Counted from the stretch's first letter, positions 47,201 to 56,010 are shown. The stretch is DNA of 64,000 nucleotides from Luteimonas viscosa (GCF_008244685.1 NZ_VTFT01000001.1:2211248-2275247), one strand, 5' to 3'. Notes: generated from the letters alone by a model not told the origin. Translations and numbers: made by a program.

Positions 47201-48139
47201 CGCGTCGACGCGGGCGAGGGCGCGGCTGCCGACGTCGACGCAGGCACTGGCGCCGACCTGCGCGACACGGCGCCTGTCGACGGGGCAGCCGACATCTTCG
47301 ATGCCCGCTTCGGCGGCACCCGTTTCGGCGTGGTCCTGCACGACGTGCTGGAACGCACCGACTTCGCGCGCTGGTCCGCATGGACGCCCGGCGCGCCCGC
47401 GCCCACCAGCGACGACGCCGGACTGATCGCCGAACGCCTGCGCGCCGGCGGCTATCCGGCGGGCGACATCGACGACGGGCTCGCCGTGCTCACCCCGCTC
47501 ATCGGCCACACCCTCACCGTGCCCCTGCCCGAAGGCGTGCGCCTGGCCGACGTGCCGGCAGGCCAGCGCCGCCCCGAGATCGAATTCCAGTTCGCGCTCG
47601 CGCCCACGCGCATCGATGCATTGCTCGCGCTGCTGCACCGCCACGGCCTGCTCACCGCGCGCCAGGGTTTCGGCGCGCGCCGCCGGCTGGAAGGCCTCAT
47701 GACCGGCCTGATCGACCTCACGTACGTGCACGATGGCCGCTGGTACGTACTCGACTACAAGTCCAACCGCCTGCCCGGCTACGGTCCCGCACGGCTCGCG
47801 GAGGCCATGACCCACAGCGAGTACGACCTGCAGGCGCTGATCTACACCCTGGCCCTGCACCGCTGGCTGCGCTTCCGCCTCGGCGACGCCTACGACTACG
47901 CCCGCGACTTCGGCGGCATCCGCTACCTGTTCTGCCGCGGCCTCGATGCCGGCCGCGACGATGCGCAGGGCGTGCAGGCCTGGCGCTTCGATCCGGAACT
48001 GGTCGACGAACTAGACGCGCTGTTCGCCGGCCACACGCCCGAGGTGGGCGAGCCCGCGGCAGAACCCCTCTCCCGTTCACGGGAGAGGGGCAGGGGTGAG
48101 GGTCCGGCGGAGCCGCGCCAGGACCAGATGCCGACATGA
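44288..48139 (+). CDS. recB: Exodeoxyribonuclease V subunit beta, RecB
   Basis: 1283 residues. The SF1A helicase has Walker A EASAGTGKTYTLATL (Lys34), VTFTEAATQELRKRI, the motif VALVDEFQDTDARQW, VIGDPKQAIYGFRGGDV and VVTLHKSKGLEYPLVF. An acidic, Asp/Ala-rich spacer follows near residues 940-1000. The nuclease domain carries LIDLTYVHDG (Asp1143) and LDYKSN (Asp1156, Lys1158). Helicase and nuclease of RecBCD. Its last 25 codons are encoded by an inserted REP-like palindrome, giving EPLSRSRERGRGEG. Overlaps recC at the start and recD at the end (ATGA both times). Confidence 0.95.
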   Translation: MSVASSTPAPVRDLYLDLALDGVHAIEASAGTGKTYTLATLVVRLVVERGLRVGQVLAVTFTEAATQELRKRIRERLLLAGELVGAPPASDDTPEAALTRNVLEGHLARGTETAEALRRRLHAAANDIDLAAIFTIHGFCARVLREHALEAGQAFDAPELLTSDAPLYESIAADLWRAHGRGSESADDLLALWPGGPAALAGDLPLLVRERTLRPALDELPDDPAPRLHASGEALADTFRAHGDDFRASLVSAVEGKVLHAGSYKLAWIGELFDALHQWCNASERKLPFQHPKLPQLTRETLQLRTSKAGAGRTPDSPVCDAIPAYLDALAAMAEWQDARRVELLHRLRFDARQRVARAKRQQRVQTYDDLIDRVADAIDGPHAADLVQRLRAQYEVALVDEFQDTDARQWRIFDHVFGAASAALHGQAPALFVIGDPKQAIYGFRGGDVETYLAARETASDAPPLSQNFRSRPSVLRAVSALYAQAQAAAEVDEKIPPPFIDTRIRFYEVQPGGVRRDEDFQRHGVPAPALTVWRAPLPDEVDSKGKLKPWKAGHSRELATKACVAAIHRVLFDARDGNASIEGRPVQLGDIAVLVRSHNEATRIRHALAMAGIPAVAAGRQSLFATPEARDLHALLLALLHGADDGRLRMALSSVLVGLDAAAIAALDDDGEALRHWQLEALAWRERLQRGGPLALVNALCAQHAGRLLGLLDGERRLTNYLQLAEGLQDAQARALGLHGLVDWLANAIADANASDESQLLRLESDARRVQVVTLHKSKGLEYPLVFLPFAAIGAHARHPGQRVVVNDEDGRVLHWKLLVSQSGWEAAKDAWLIAQRAEDARLLYVGLTRARHALWLASGLFCNHDRSPLQHMVAKPDALQAALGDAVAIDDSSPPDRLPWLPPASTDAVPPARTARRALASDWWVYSFTQLANADGQEDTAASATQPAEGGRDEPAGEVDAGMDMTAPRVDAGEGAAADVDAGTGADLRDTAPVDGAADIFDARFGGTRFGVVLHDVLERTDFARWSAWTPGAPAPTSDDAGLIAERLRAGGYPAGDIDDGLAVLTPLIGHTLTVPLPEGVRLADVPAGQRRPEIEFQFALAPTRIDALLALLHRHGLLTARQGFGARRRLEGLMTGLIDLTYVHDGRWYVLDYKSNRLPGYGPARLAEAMTHSEYDLQALIYTLALHRWLRFRLGDAYDYARDFGGIRYLFCRGLDAGRDDAQGVQAWRFDPELVDELDALFAGHTPEVGEPAAEPLSRSRERGRGEGPAEPRQDQMPT
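48065..48102. repeat. REP-like palindrome inside the 3' end of recB
   Basis: Stem CCCCTCTCCCG/CGGGAGAGGGG with loop TTCA (48065-48090), followed by CAGGGGTGAGGG, which is the exact tail of the intergenic family at 23164 and 3191. Here it is translated in frame as a basic peptide shortly before the recB stop. Confidence 0.88.
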
Positions 48140-50223
48140 CCACCACGCTCCCGCTCTTCCCCGAAGACCAGCCCGTCGACCCGACCGCCGCCACGCCCGG
48201 CGCGCGCGACCCACGCGAGTCAGGGAAATCACGGACCGCCGGGGACGCAGTTGACGCCCGCGGCACACCGGAGACATCGGATGCGGCAGATGCACGCGAC
48301 CCGCGCGACCTGCGCGACGCACATGGCGCACACGACGCGCCGCCATCGCAGGCATCGCGTCCCACCGGCCTCCTGCAGCAACTCGCCAGGGCCGGCGCCC
48401 TGCGCACCCTCGACCACGCCCTGGCCCAGAGCCTGCGCCGCCTCGCTCCCGACACGCCCGACACCGTGCTCGCCGCCGCCGCCCTCGCATCGCTCGCCGT
48501 CGCCTCCGGCCACGCCGGATTCGACCCGGCGCAGCCCCAGCGCCTGGTCGACAGCCCGATCAGCTGGCCCACGCCCGAAACCTGGCACGACGCGCTGCAA
48601 TCCTCCCGCTGGGTCGCGCTCCCGGAAAGCGGCGACCTCGAATCCACCCCGGACGCCCCGCTCGTCTACGAGCACGGCCTCGTCTACCTCCGCCGCTACC
48701 GCGAATACGAACGCCGCCTCGCCGCCGGCCTCCACCGCATCGGCACCTCCCGGATCCCTTCTCTTCCCCCGTTCCCGGGGGAAGAGGCCCGAAGGGCAGA
48801 AGGGGGCATCCCCGCGCAACCCGCAGACGACCTGCAGGCCCAAGCGATCACCGCCGCCCGGCACCACCCCCTCCTGCTCATCACCGGCGGCCCCGGCACC
48901 GGCAAGACCACCACCATCACCCGCCTGCTGCTGGCGCTCGTCGCCCAGGCCGACGCCGCCGGCGCCTCGCCCCCACGCATCGCCCTGGCCGCGCCCACCG
49001 GCCGCGCCGCAGAACGCATGGCCGAAAGCGTGCGCAACGCCGTCCAGGCCCTGCCCGCGCGCGGCATCGACCCCGCGCTCGCCGCCCGCCTGCCCACCTC
49101 CGGCACCACCCTGCACCGCCTGCTCGGCACCATCCCCGACTCGCCCGCCTTCCGCCACCACGCCGACAACCCGCTGCCGTTCGACGTGGTGGTGGTGGAC
49201 GAAGCCTCGATGATCGACCTGCCGCTGATGGCCAAGCTGGTCGAAGCCGTGCCCGACGGCGCGCGCCTGGTCCTGCTCGGCGACCCCGACCAGCTGCCAT
49301 CGGTGGAAGCCGGCGACGTCCTCGCCGGCATCCTCGCCGCCGCCTCTCCGCCCGCCGCGTCCCACACCTCTCCCGCCCGCGGGAGAGGTCGCGCCGCAGG
49401 CGCGGGTGAGGGCGCTCTCCCCGCAGCCGCCACGCAATCCACCTTCCCCGCCCACCACATCCACCTCACCCGCAACCACCGCCAGAGCGCCACCCTCGAC
49501 CTCGCCCCCCTCGCCACCGCCGTCCGCGAAGGCGACACCGCCACCGCACTGTCCCTGCTGCGCAGCGGCCAGCTCTCCGGCGTCCACTTCCACGAGGGCA
49601 TCACCGACCCCCTGCAAACCCACCGCGACCACCTCCTTGCACACTGGACCGCACTCGCCGACACCACCGACCCCGCCGAAGCCCTCGCCCGCGCCGGCGC
49701 CTTGCGCATCCTCACCGCCGTGCGCGAAGGCCCCCAGGGCGCTCGCGGCCTCAACGCCCGCATCGAGGACCTGCTCGCCGGTACCCGCCGCGGCGCCGGC
49801 CCGGCATCCGCCGCCGGCCGCCATTTCCACGGCCGCCTCCTGCTGGTCAGCGAGAACAGCTACCGCCACCGCCTGTTCAACGGCGACATCGGCATCTGCC
49901 TCCGCGACGACGGCGGCACCCTGATGGCCTGGTTCCCCGGCGACGATCCGAAGCACCCGCGACCGTTCCATCCCGCCGCGCTGCCCGCGCACGACAGCGC
50001 CTTCGCCATGACCGTGCACAAGGCCCAGGGCAGCGAGTTCGACGAGGCCTGGCTGGTGCTGCCGGTGCGCGACAACCGCGTGCTGTCGCGGGAGCTGGTC
50101 TACACCGGCATGACGCGCGCCCGGAGCGTCCTGCATCTGGCCGGGAGCGCCGATGTGCTTGCGAACGCGCTCGCGCGACATGCGGGAAGGTGGTCAGGCC
50201 TGGGGCGTCGGCTCGGGAGATAG
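48136..50223 (+). CDS. recD: Exodeoxyribonuclease V subunit alpha, RecD
   Basis: 695 residues, longer than E. coli RecD (608). A low-complexity Asp/Ala/Arg/His-rich insert covers about residues 15-70 (ADARDPRDLRDAHGAH). The SF1B helicase has Walker A TGGPGTGKTTTITRLL (about 250-258), motif II VVVVDEASMIDLPLM (about 351), LLGDPDQLPSVEAGD, and C-terminal AMTVHKAQGSEFDEAWL with VYTGMTRAR. Two in-frame REP-like insertions add extra segments (IPSLPPFPGEEARRAEGG and SHTSPARGRGRAAGAGEG), both between core motifs. Translationally coupled to recB. Confidence 0.94.
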   Translation: MTTTLPLFPEDQPVDPTAATPGARDPRESGKSRTAGDAVDARGTPETSDAADARDPRDLRDAHGAHDAPPSQASRPTGLLQQLARAGALRTLDHALAQSLRRLAPDTPDTVLAAAALASLAVASGHAGFDPAQPQRLVDSPISWPTPETWHDALQSSRWVALPESGDLESTPDAPLVYEHGLVYLRRYREYERRLAAGLHRIGTSRIPSLPPFPGEEARRAEGGIPAQPADDLQAQAITAARHHPLLLITGGPGTGKTTTITRLLLALVAQADAAGASPPRIALAAPTGRAAERMAESVRNAVQALPARGIDPALAARLPTSGTTLHRLLGTIPDSPAFRHHADNPLPFDVVVVDEASMIDLPLMAKLVEAVPDGARLVLLGDPDQLPSVEAGDVLAGILAAASPPAASHTSPARGRGRAAGAGEGALPAAATQSTFPAHHIHLTRNHRQSATLDLAPLATAVREGDTATALSLLRSGQLSGVHFHEGITDPLQTHRDHLLAHWTALADTTDPAEALARAGALRILTAVREGPQGARGLNARIEDLLAGTRRGAGPASAAGRHFHGRLLLVSENSYRHRLFNGDIGICLRDDGGTLMAWFPGDDPKHPRPFHPAALPAHDSAFAMTVHKAQGSEFDEAWLVLPVRDNRVLSRELVYTGMTRARSVLHLAGSADVLANALARHAGRWSGLGRRLGR
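48756..48811. repeat. REP-like palindrome inside recD, first copy
   Basis: Stem CTCTTCCCCCG/CGGGGGAAGAG (48761-48771, 48776-48786), followed by a small second hairpin GGCCCGAAGGGC. Encodes about 18 residues between the N-terminal domain and Walker A of RecD. Same order of blocks as the intergenic family (CTTCTC..., then GCCCGAAGGGC). Confidence 0.75.
49367..49416. repeat. REP-like palindrome inside recD, second copy
   Basis: Stem CCTCTCCCGC/GCGGGAGAGG (49367-49376, 49379-49388), followed by a second small hairpin CGCGCCGCAGGCGCG and GGTGAGGGC. Encodes SHTSPARGRGRAAGAGEG, after the DPDQLP motif. Confidence 0.8.
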
Positions 50224-50590
50224 CCGGCGGTCGCGCTCGACCCGAAGCGGCCCGTCCAGTAGTCGCCGAGCGCAGCTCCGGATGGACCTGCGAGTTCCGA
50301 TGCGAGACCCGGACTCCGGTTGGCCTCTCACGACGGCGCTCCTTGATCGAGCCGCAGCCGGCACAAGGCCGGCGTACGCACGAGCAAGCGCAGCCACAGG
50401 GTCGATGGGCTCGCCAACCGGCCCGGCGCCATCGGACGCTGGAATGCAAACGGATGCACATCGGGCGCATACGCATCGGCATCGGCACCCGCTGCCGCGC
50501 GGCCGCGCCGGCGACCTTTTGGCGACATTTGCGCCCTTAACCTCGCATCGCTTCATGACGTGATACGGCCAATCCTGGAGGCAGGGCGAT
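50224..50590. other. Gene-free interval before the TonB-dependent receptor
   Basis: 367 bp between recD and the receptor. I see no ORF with coding character. The last 60 bp are less G+C-rich (TTTGCGCCCTTAACCTCGCA, then ATGACGTGATACGG) and should hold the receptor promoter, though no -35/-10 pair is convincing. GGAGG precedes the ATG by 9 bases. Confidence 0.5.
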
Positions 50591-52975
50591 ATGAGCAGGC
50601 ACGCGCGACGGACGTTGTCGCTGGCACTTTCGGCGCAGTTGATCGGCTTCTCCCTGTTCGCGCACGCCGCGGAGGCGCCCGGCGCCCTGACCATCATCGT
50701 CAGGGACCAGACGACCGACCGGCCGCTGCCGAACGCGACGGTCACGCTCACCGAACGCGATACCGACACCGCACGCTCCCTGGAAACGGACGCGCAGGGC
50801 CGCATCGTGGTCGACCGGCTCGACCCGGGGCTGTACGCGGTCAACATCGCCAAGGCCGGGTTCGCCACGATCTACGAGCCGAGCGTCCGCGTGATCACGC
50901 GCAAGAACTCGCAGGTCGAATTCGATCTCGGCGTCCCGCTGCTGGACGAGGTGGTGGTCCAGGCGCGGCCGCTCGATGCGCTGTCATCGCCGTCCAGCAC
51001 CTGGCTCGACCGGGACGCATTGCGCGACGCCGTCGGCGGCGGCGCCGATCCGCTGCTCTCGCTCGACGGCCTGCCGGGGCTGGCCTCCGCGAGCGAATTC
51101 GCGAGCTTCAGCGTGCGTGGCCGCGGGCCGCGCGACAACCTGGTCTTCGTCGACGAGTTCCCCTTCGACAAGGCGGTGCACTTCGACGCGACGCTCGGGG
51201 AGGACGAGGACGTCGGCGGTGGCGGCCGCTTCTCGATCTTCGCGCCGGATGTCATCAGCGGCGCCGAGTTCTCGCCGGGCGGCTGGGGCCCGGCCTACGG
51301 CGGACGCGCCGCCTCGCTGCTCAAGCTCGAAGTGGCCGGCGGCAACCCGAGCCCGTCGGCCAGCCTGCGCTACGACCTCGCCGGCTTCGAAGTCGGCTAC
51401 GACGGTCCCGCCGGCATCACCAAGGACGCCACCCTGCTGGTGTCCGCGCGCCGGCTGGATTTCGGCTCCCTGTTCGAAACGATCGAGGAACTGGACATCG
51501 GCAATCCCGTGCTGCGCGACGTGATCGTCAAGTCGGTCGTGCCGATCAGCCCGTCGAATACCCTCGAGGTGCTGCTGATCGACACCAACGAGACCTACAC
51601 GCGCGACGTGACCCATGTCTTCGAGTCGCCCAACTTCGAAGACGCCGCGTTGCTCGACTTCCGGCAGGACAGCGACCTCTACGGCGTGACCCTGCGATCG
51701 CTGATCGGCGAGAACGCCACGTGGACCAACAGGGTCTACCGCCGCGCCAGCGACAAGATCAGCTCGGAGGGCGAAGCGTTTCCCGATCTCGCGCCCCCCG
51801 GATCGCCCGCCTCCGACTTTCCGGTGCGCGAAGACATCATCACCGTGACCGAAGACGAGACCGAGATCGGCTGGCACAGCGACTTCGCCACGGTGAACCG
51901 CTGGGGCACGTTCAGTGCGGGCGTCCAGGCGACGCGGATCGAGCTCGACTACGGCACCGTGCTGGACGGCGACTGGATCCGCTACGTCTACGATAGCGAC
52001 GACTTCAGGCCGGACCCGGACCAGCGCTACATCGTGCTGACGCCGGAGAACATCGACTCCACCCTGAGCCGCACGGCCACCAACTATGCCGGCTACGTGG
52101 ACCAGGCCTTCAAGTTCGGCGCGTGGGACATCCGCACCGGCGTGCGCCTGGAGCGCGACGACCTCACCGACGAAAGCCTCGTCTCGCCCAGGCTCAGGGC
52201 CAACTGGCAGCCGGGCAAGCGCGTCAGGTACTTCGCGACCGCGGGCCTGTTCCACCAGTCGCCACGGTTCCTGGACCTCGCGGCCAACGCGGCGAACACG
52301 CTGGAGAACGAGAAGATCACGCACGCGAGCGTCGGGCTGGAGTACTTCATCAACGATCGCTGGTCGGTGCTGGCCGAAGCGTATAACCAGAACCTCGACA
52401 ACCTGGTGGTCGACCAGGATCGCGTGAGCGGCACGTTCGCCAACATTGGCGACGGCACCTCCCGCGGCGTCGACGTCGTGCTCAAGGGCACGATCCGCGA
52501 AGGTCTATACGCCAGCGCGACCTACAGCTACAACGATGCCGAGATCGACCGCAAGGACGGCCGCGGCGCCGTCGCCGACGAGTTCAGCCGCGAGCACGTG
52601 GCCACCCTCGGCGTGACCTGGGAAATCACCGACCGCTGGAAGGTGGCCGCGCGCTACAAGTACCTGTCCGGCCGGCCGGAGGACGCCTACCTCATCCACG
52701 AGGACGTGCTGGGTCCCGGGCAGCCCCTGCGCTACTCGCGCGAGACGGTCGAGCGCGGCATCGGCCGCAGGGACGGCTACGGCGTGCTCAACGCCCGCGT
52801 CGACTACCGGCGCGCGTTCGGCCCCATCGACGTCACCGCCTTCCTCGACGTCATCAACCTGACCTCGGCGTCCTCGACCGACGACACCGAGTTCGACTAC
52901 CGCCGGGGCGTCAACGTGGAGGACGAAAGCGAGGCCGAGCCGCTGATCGGACTTCGGCTAGACTACGCCTGGTAG
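50591..52975 (+). CDS. TonB-dependent outer-membrane receptor with N-terminal CarboxypepD_reg-like domain
   Basis: 794 residues. Signal peptide MSRHARRTLSLALSAQLIGF (cleavage near AHAAEA). Residues about 30-115 are a carboxypeptidase-regulatory-like beta-sandwich (DQTTDRPLPNATVTLTERDT). A plug domain (LPGLASASEFASFSVRGRGP) and a beta-barrel follow, ending LIGLRLDYAW with the terminal aromatic residue needed for assembly. A TonB box is likely LDEVVVQAR. It takes up a siderophore, carbohydrate or other large ligand. The response regulator gene begins 14 bp downstream, suggesting an operon. Confidence 0.9.
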   Translation: MSRHARRTLSLALSAQLIGFSLFAHAAEAPGALTIIVRDQTTDRPLPNATVTLTERDTDTARSLETDAQGRIVVDRLDPGLYAVNIAKAGFATIYEPSVRVITRKNSQVEFDLGVPLLDEVVVQARPLDALSSPSSTWLDRDALRDAVGGGADPLLSLDGLPGLASASEFASFSVRGRGPRDNLVFVDEFPFDKAVHFDATLGEDEDVGGGGRFSIFAPDVISGAEFSPGGWGPAYGGRAASLLKLEVAGGNPSPSASLRYDLAGFEVGYDGPAGITKDATLLVSARRLDFGSLFETIEELDIGNPVLRDVIVKSVVPISPSNTLEVLLIDTNETYTRDVTHVFESPNFEDAALLDFRQDSDLYGVTLRSLIGENATWTNRVYRRASDKISSEGEAFPDLAPPGSPASDFPVREDIITVTEDETEIGWHSDFATVNRWGTFSAGVQATRIELDYGTVLDGDWIRYVYDSDDFRPDPDQRYIVLTPENIDSTLSRTATNYAGYVDQAFKFGAWDIRTGVRLERDDLTDESLVSPRLRANWQPGKRVRYFATAGLFHQSPRFLDLAANAANTLENEKITHASVGLEYFINDRWSVLAEAYNQNLDNLVVDQDRVSGTFANIGDGTSRGVDVVLKGTIREGLYASATYSYNDAEIDRKDGRGAVADEFSREHVATLGVTWEITDRWKVAARYKYLSGRPEDAYLIHEDVLGPGQPLRYSRETVERGIGRRDGYGVLNARVDYRRAFGPIDVTAFLDVINLTSASSTDDTEFDYRRGVNVEDESEAEPLIGLRLDYAW

Positions 52976-52988
52976 ACGGAGGCGGCAG

Positions 52989-53693
52989 ATGGCACGCGTT
53001 CCTGATGCGACGCCCATCAGGGCGCTGATCGTCGAGGACAACCGCGACATCTGCGCGAACATCGCCGCGTACCTCGAAAAGCTCGGCCATGTGCTCGATT
53101 TCGCCCACGACGGCGTGACCGCAATGAACCTGGCGTTGACCCATCCGTTCGACGTCATCGTGCTGGACCTGATGATGCCGCGGATGGACGGCCTGACCTT
53201 CTGCGAGAGGCTGCGCAACGAGGCCGGGATCGAGACGCCCGTGCTCATGCTGACCGCGCGCGACACGCTCGACGACCGGCTCAAGGGCTTCGACGCCGGC
53301 GCCGATGACTACCTGGTCAAGCCGTTCGCCCTGCAGGAGCTGCATGCGCGCATTCGCGCCCTGTACAAGCGCAGCCACCGCAATACCGACAAGCTGCTGG
53401 CCGTGGCCGACCTGACGTTGAACCGGTCCACGCTGCAGGTGCACCGGGCAGGAAGGCGCGTCGAGCTCAATCCGGCCGGCATCAAGCTGCTGCGGCGGCT
53501 GATGGAAGAGTCTCCGTCCGTGGTGAGCCGCGAGGACCTGGAGACCCTGCTGTGGGCCGACGAACGGCCGGATGGCGATGCGCTGCGCTCGCACATGTAC
53601 AAGCTGCGGCAGGCGATCGACCGGCCCTTCGACCAGCCGCTGATCCACACGGTGCACCGGATCGGGTACCGGATCGCGGAGGACGCCGAGTAG
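52989..53693 (+). CDS. OmpR-type response regulator, linked to TonB receptor
   Basis: 234 residues. Receiver domain with E16-D17, phospho-acceptor Asp60 in VIVLDLMMPRMDG, Thr in LMLTARD, and Lys in LVKPFALQEL. The winged-helix output has SVVSREDLETLLW and SHMYKLRQAIDRPF followed by IHTVHRIGYRIA. Its TAG stop overlaps the kinase GTG (TAGTG). Sits 13 bp after the TonB receptor. Confidence 0.92.
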   Translation: MARVPDATPIRALIVEDNRDICANIAAYLEKLGHVLDFAHDGVTAMNLALTHPFDVIVLDLMMPRMDGLTFCERLRNEAGIETPVLMLTARDTLDDRLKGFDAGADDYLVKPFALQELHARIRALYKRSHRNTDKLLAVADLTLNRSTLQVHRAGRRVELNPAGIKLLRRLMEESPSVVSREDLETLLWADERPDGDALRSHMYKLRQAIDRPFDQPLIHTVHRIGYRIAEDAE

Positions 53694-54931
53694 TGCGGCA
53701 GCACAGTCTGCGCAAACGGGTCGAGTACGCGTTCGCGCTGTGTGTGGTCGGGCTCAGCGTAGCCTGGGGCTTCGCGTTCTACGGCGCCATCCGCTTCAGC
53801 GAAGACCGGGTGCTGGCCAACCAGCTGCAGCACGCCGCCGAGCGCTATCCCGACCTCAACACCAACCTGCGCGGATACGACGACGCCGGAAGCTTGCCGG
53901 AACCGCTGCGGAAATGGGCGCAGGCCGGCCCCGACGCGGGCCTGTACGAATTCGTCGCCGAGGAGCTGCACGTTGCGGTCGTCCCTGCCGACAACCCGCA
54001 GGGGCGCGCCTTCGTGGTGTTCGACGTCGCCGGGATCGAGGCGGCCTCGTCCGAGGACTGGTGGTGGCTGCTCGTCATCACCGGCGTGGTGGGCGTGCTC
54101 GGCGCCCTGGGGTTCGGGCTCGGCATGCTGGTGATGCGCCGGGCGGTGGCGCCGGTGGTGCAGCTGGCCGACGTGGTCGCGGGCATCGACCTGGAACACC
54201 TGTCGGCCGGCGACCACAAGCTCATCGAGTCCGGCCGCTTCGGGCGCGACGAGGTGGGCCTGCTCGCCGGCACCATCGAGAAGACGCTCGAGCGCATCAG
54301 CGCCTTCGTCGTGCGCGAGCGCGACTTCACCGGCTCCGCCAGCCACGAGCTGCGCACGCCGATCACGGTGATCACCGGCGCGATCGAACTGCTGGAGCAG
54401 GCCGACCTGTCGGACGAGGATGCGAGGGCGGTGCAGCGGATCCGCCGCGCGACGGCCGAGATGAAGTCCACGATCGAGATGTTCCTGTGCATCGCGCGCG
54501 AAGCCGACGACGGGCAGTACGGCGAACGCTTCCTCGTGGCGCCGCTGGTGGACCGGGCGATCGACCAGCAGCGCTACCTGCTCAATGGCAAGGGCGTCGA
54601 CGTCGAAGTGCATGTCGAAAGCCTCGCCACGCCCGTCGTCCAGGGGCACCCGCAGGCGTTCCTGATCGCGGTCGCCAACCTGGTCCGCAACGCGTTCGAG
54701 CACACGCCCGCCGGCCAGGGGCCGATCACGGTACGCATCCGCGCGCGCGACCTGCTGGTCACCAACCGGCGCAGCGGCGACGATGCGGGCCGGCCCACCT
54801 CGGATGGCGTTCCGGCGTCCAATGGCTATGGCTTGGGCCTCGGCATCGTCCAGCGCCTGTGCGAGCGCAACGGGTGGGAGTTCTCGCTGCAGGTGGACGA
54901 GGCGCGGGTGACGGCCTGTCTTTCCTGGTGA
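53693..54931 (+). CDS. Membrane sensor histidine kinase with atypical G1 box
   Basis: 412 residues from a GTG that overlaps the upstream stop. Transmembrane helices lie at about 12-30 and 122-145, with a periplasmic sensor of about 90 residues between them. HAMP-like segment RRAVAPVVQLADVVAG. Phospho-His218 in SASHELRTPITVITGA. N-box NLVRNAFEHTP and G2 GYGLGLGIVQRL are normal, but the G1 region reads LLVTNRRSGDD, so the usual Asp of DxGxG is replaced by Asn and the glycines are lost. ATP binding may be altered. Partner of the regulator just upstream. Confidence 0.88.
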   Translation: MRQHSLRKRVEYAFALCVVGLSVAWGFAFYGAIRFSEDRVLANQLQHAAERYPDLNTNLRGYDDAGSLPEPLRKWAQAGPDAGLYEFVAEELHVAVVPADNPQGRAFVVFDVAGIEAASSEDWWWLLVITGVVGVLGALGFGLGMLVMRRAVAPVVQLADVVAGIDLEHLSAGDHKLIESGRFGRDEVGLLAGTIEKTLERISAFVVRERDFTGSASHELRTPITVITGAIELLEQADLSDEDARAVQRIRRATAEMKSTIEMFLCIAREADDGQYGERFLVAPLVDRAIDQQRYLLNGKGVDVEVHVESLATPVVQGHPQAFLIAVANLVRNAFEHTPAGQGPITVRIRARDLLVTNRRSGDDAGRPTSDGVPASNGYGLGLGIVQRLCERNGWEFSLQVDEARVTACLSW

Positions 54932-55110
54932 GCATGCGGGGAGAGGATTCTGCGCCGGTGTAGCGAAGGGCGCCTTTCGACCCCGAGCGGACACTCAGTA
55001 TTTCTTGTAGGTCTTTTGCATGTGCGAGAGCGCGCGAGGGCTGTACTATTTTTCCAAGGGAATCCGAAAGGATGTCGCAGGCTGTCGGGAGCTCAGCAAA
55101 TGGAGGATCA

Positions 55111-56010
55111 ATGAAGAAGAAGGGTGTTGCCGCTGAAGCTGCTCTGGGGTCCGAGCTTGAAAAGATCAAGAAGGCCGGGATCGTGGCCATGTTCGCCGAT
55201 GACGATCTCATGGACCTGTTGGTTTTGAAGGGGGGTAACGCTATGGACATCGTGCACAGGGTCCACTCGCGAGCATCGGTGGATCTCGACTTTTCAATGC
55301 GCGATGACTTGGACTACGGCGTGGCGAAACCGAAACTTGAACGAGCGTTGACGTCCACGTTTGATCTTGAAGGCTACGTGGCATTCGACGTGAGTTTGAG
55401 CCCTAGGCCGAGCAAGATGCCCGACGAATTGGCAGCTTTTTGGGGTGGGTACCTCGTGGAATTCAAGCTCATCTCTAAGAAGCGGGCTGACGAGGTTGAT
55501 TACGATCTCGAGACCATGCGCCGAGAGGCAGTGCGTCTCGGCGAGGGTTCGAAGTTCACTGTCGATATTAGCCGTCACGAGTATGTTGATGACAAAGTTG
55601 AGTGTGAGCTCGATGGCTACCGCATTTTCGTCTATTCGCCGGAGATGATTGTGTGCGAAAAACTTCGCGCTATCTGTCAACAGATGCCGGAGTACGCGCA
55701 GGTCATCAAGCGAAACGGACTCGGCAATCAAAGAGCTCGTGACTTTGTTGATATCGAAGCACTGATAAGACAGTTTGATGTCGACCTTGCGTCAGGCCGA
55801 GCGAGGCACATTGTTACGGAGATGTTCGCCTTGAAGCGGGTTCCGCTAGACTTGCTTGGCCTTATTCCGGGCACGAGGGACTTTCATGCACTTGGTTTTG
55901 AGGAAGTGAGGGCAGCAATGAAGCCCGGTGTCCAAATTGAACCGTTTGACTATTACTTTGATTTCGTCGTTGGACAATGCAGCAAGCTAGAATCCTTGTG
56001 GCACATGTAG
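55111..56010 (+). CDS. AbiEii/AbiGii-type nucleotidyltransferase toxin
   Basis: 299 residues. The nucleotidyltransferase core is visible: LVLKGGNAMD (Gly41-Gly42) and RASVDLDFSM, with metal-binding Asp58 and Asp60. EMIVCEKLRAICQQMPEYA and RARDFVDIEALI match the later AbiEii conserved blocks. AbiEii toxins are GTP-dependent nucleotidyltransferases that stop growth on phage infection or addiction-module loss. GGAGG lies before ATG 55111. The sequence is AT-richer than neighbours, with different codon use. Its usual upstream antitoxin partner is absent from the operon position; the AbiEi-like gene lies tail to tail downstream. Confidence 0.86.
   Translation: MKKKGVAAEAALGSELEKIKKAGIVAMFADDDLMDLLVLKGGNAMDIVHRVHSRASVDLDFSMRDDLDYGVAKPKLERALTSTFDLEGYVAFDVSLSPRPSKMPDELAAFWGGYLVEFKLISKKRADEVDYDLETMRREAVRLGEGSKFTVDISRHEYVDDKVECELDGYRIFVYSPEMIVCEKLRAICQQMPEYAQVIKRNGLGNQRARDFVDIEALIRQFDVDLASGRARHIVTEMFALKRVPLDLLGLIPGTRDFHALGFEEVRAAMKPGVQIEPFDYYFDFVVGQCSKLESLWHM

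Noticed and set aside
44222-47860. A 1212-codon open frame antisense to recB
   Set aside because: The plus strand encodes complete RecB motifs; the antisense translation is Arg/Gln/His-rich without domain signatures.
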